Below, in pieces: positions 5,384-5,613 of a stretch of 5,613 nt of DNA. The notes under the pieces are model-generated. The model did no database searches, was not told where the DNA came from, and worked only from the letters and a program-made list of their open reading frames with translations. Within the stretch, counting starts at the first letter, position 1, and each line of letters opens with the position of its first letter. Source of the stretch: Bacteroidota bacterium (GTDB lineage Bacteria > Bacteroidota > Bacteroidia > Bacteroidales > UBA4417); the NCBI GenBank assembly GCA_020048595.1, contig JAIFMH010000139.1, forward strand, positions 1-5,613, given 5' to 3'. The translations under genes and the position numbers were made by a program.

Positions 5384-5487
5384 GATGGAACATTTGAACA
5401 ATGGAACAATTGAACAATAGAACATTTGAACGATGGAACAATTGAACATTTGAACGATGGAGCAATTGAACATTTGAACCATTTAAC
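5384..5487. repeat. 8-bp tandem array of thirteen units with a 24-bp higher-order repeat
   Basis: Exactly thirteen contiguous octamers fit the frame: GATGGAAC, ATTTGAAC, AATGGAAC, AATTGAAC, AATAGAAC, ATTTGAAC, GATGGAAC, AATTGAAC, ATTTGAAC, GATGGAGC, AATTGAAC, ATTTGAAC, CATTTAAC. The trio GATGGAAC-AATTGAAC-ATTTGAAC (5432-5455) recurs at 5456-5479 with one change, a 24-bp higher-order unit. Degenerate relatives (GAGTGGAC, GATGGGAC) continue to about 5359. All three minus-strand frames stay open across it because the units lack stops, but a frame of pure 8-residue repeats overlapping no domain is not credible as a gene. Confidence 0.85.
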
Positions 5488-5534
5488 GCCAGCCCCAAAA
5501 TCTGTCAATCTGCAGTGGAAGTGCTGAAACCTTT

Positions 5535-5613
5535 TTAATTATTTTCGGGCCTCAATTTGCGTACGGCTGCTCCTGCTACCCACATTTCCGATTCGCGGAG
5601 TTCTTTCAGTTCT
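5535..5613 (-). CDS. ilvC: Ketol-acid reductoisomerase, C-terminal end only (runs off right edge)
   Basis: The last 25 codons and a TAA stop (5535-5537) are present in the frame starting at 5612. The peptide begins ELKELRESEMW, continues VAGAAV and ends RKLRPENN. I recognise this as the C-terminus of the Bacteroidota IlvC, which typically ends ELKELRESEMWxAGxxVRxLRPEN. The enzyme is a NAD(P)H- and Mg-dependent acetohydroxyacid isomeroreductase, the second common step of isoleucine and valine synthesis. Only the tail is visible, so no catalytic residue can be checked; the call rests on the distinctive tail plus the neighbouring ilvA and leuA. No intrinsic terminator follows the stop before the repeat arrays and ilvA, so co-transcription with ilvA is possible. 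Confidence 0.8.
   Translation of the reverse strand, partial: ELKELRESEMWVAGAAVRKLRPENN

Noticed and set aside
5384..5487. CRISPR array
   Set aside because: Units are 8 bp with no spacers of constant length between longer repeats; this is a simple tandem array.
5171..5508. Three overlapping minus-strand ORFs of 85-103 codons over the repeat arrays
   Set aside because: They are open in all three frames only because the repeat units lack stops. They encode low-complexity 8-residue repeats, and one overlaps the ilvA start out of frame.

Overview
The window looks like part of a chromosome from a member of the Bacteroidota. This is inferred from the close family match of the branched-chain amino acid genes (notably the IlvC C-terminus ending RKLRPENN), the AT-rich intergenic DNA, the lack of Shine-Dalgarno sequences before every start, and a secreted beta-helix protein of a style common in that phylum. 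A Bacteroidales/Marinilabiliales-type marine or sediment organism is my guess, not something the sequence proves. All four supported genes are on the minus strand.

Right half (2245-5613), in transcription order: the last 25 codons of ilvC (ketol-acid reductoisomerase), a 306-bp gap packed with short tandem repeats, ilvA (threonine dehydratase, short form with one ACT-like regulatory domain), a 233-bp gap, then leuA (2-isopropylmalate synthase). IlvA makes 2-oxobutanoate for isoleucine. IlvC acts in both the isoleucine and valine branches. LeuA takes 2-oxoisovalerate from the valine branch into leucine synthesis. The three form one end of an ilv-leu cluster, closed by a convincing intrinsic terminator at 2085-2147.

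Middle (590-2244): about 1.65 kb without a recognisable gene. The striking part is a roughly 740-bp segment (about 1322-2059) bounded by inverted repeats sharing a perfect 17-bp core. It has no transposase ORF, and its interior is filled with nested perfect or near-perfect palindromes. Two of its hairpins have loops (CTTGAT and ATCAAG) that are reverse complements of each other. It is flanked by a 48-bp direct repeat containing the 3' half of the leuA terminator. I read it as a non-autonomous, MITE-like element or a mobile structured-RNA locus; this is the best candidate for something undescribed.

Left end (1-589): the first 196 codons of a secreted protein with a signal peptide and the N-terminal layout of the Bacteroidota right-handed parallel beta-helix family. 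The gene runs off the left edge.

Other unusual DNA is the ilvC-ilvA spacer. It holds thirteen contiguous 8-bp units organised partly into a 24-bp higher-order repeat, next to a G-rich 7/8-bp array with strong G-quadruplex potential shortly upstream of the ilvA start.
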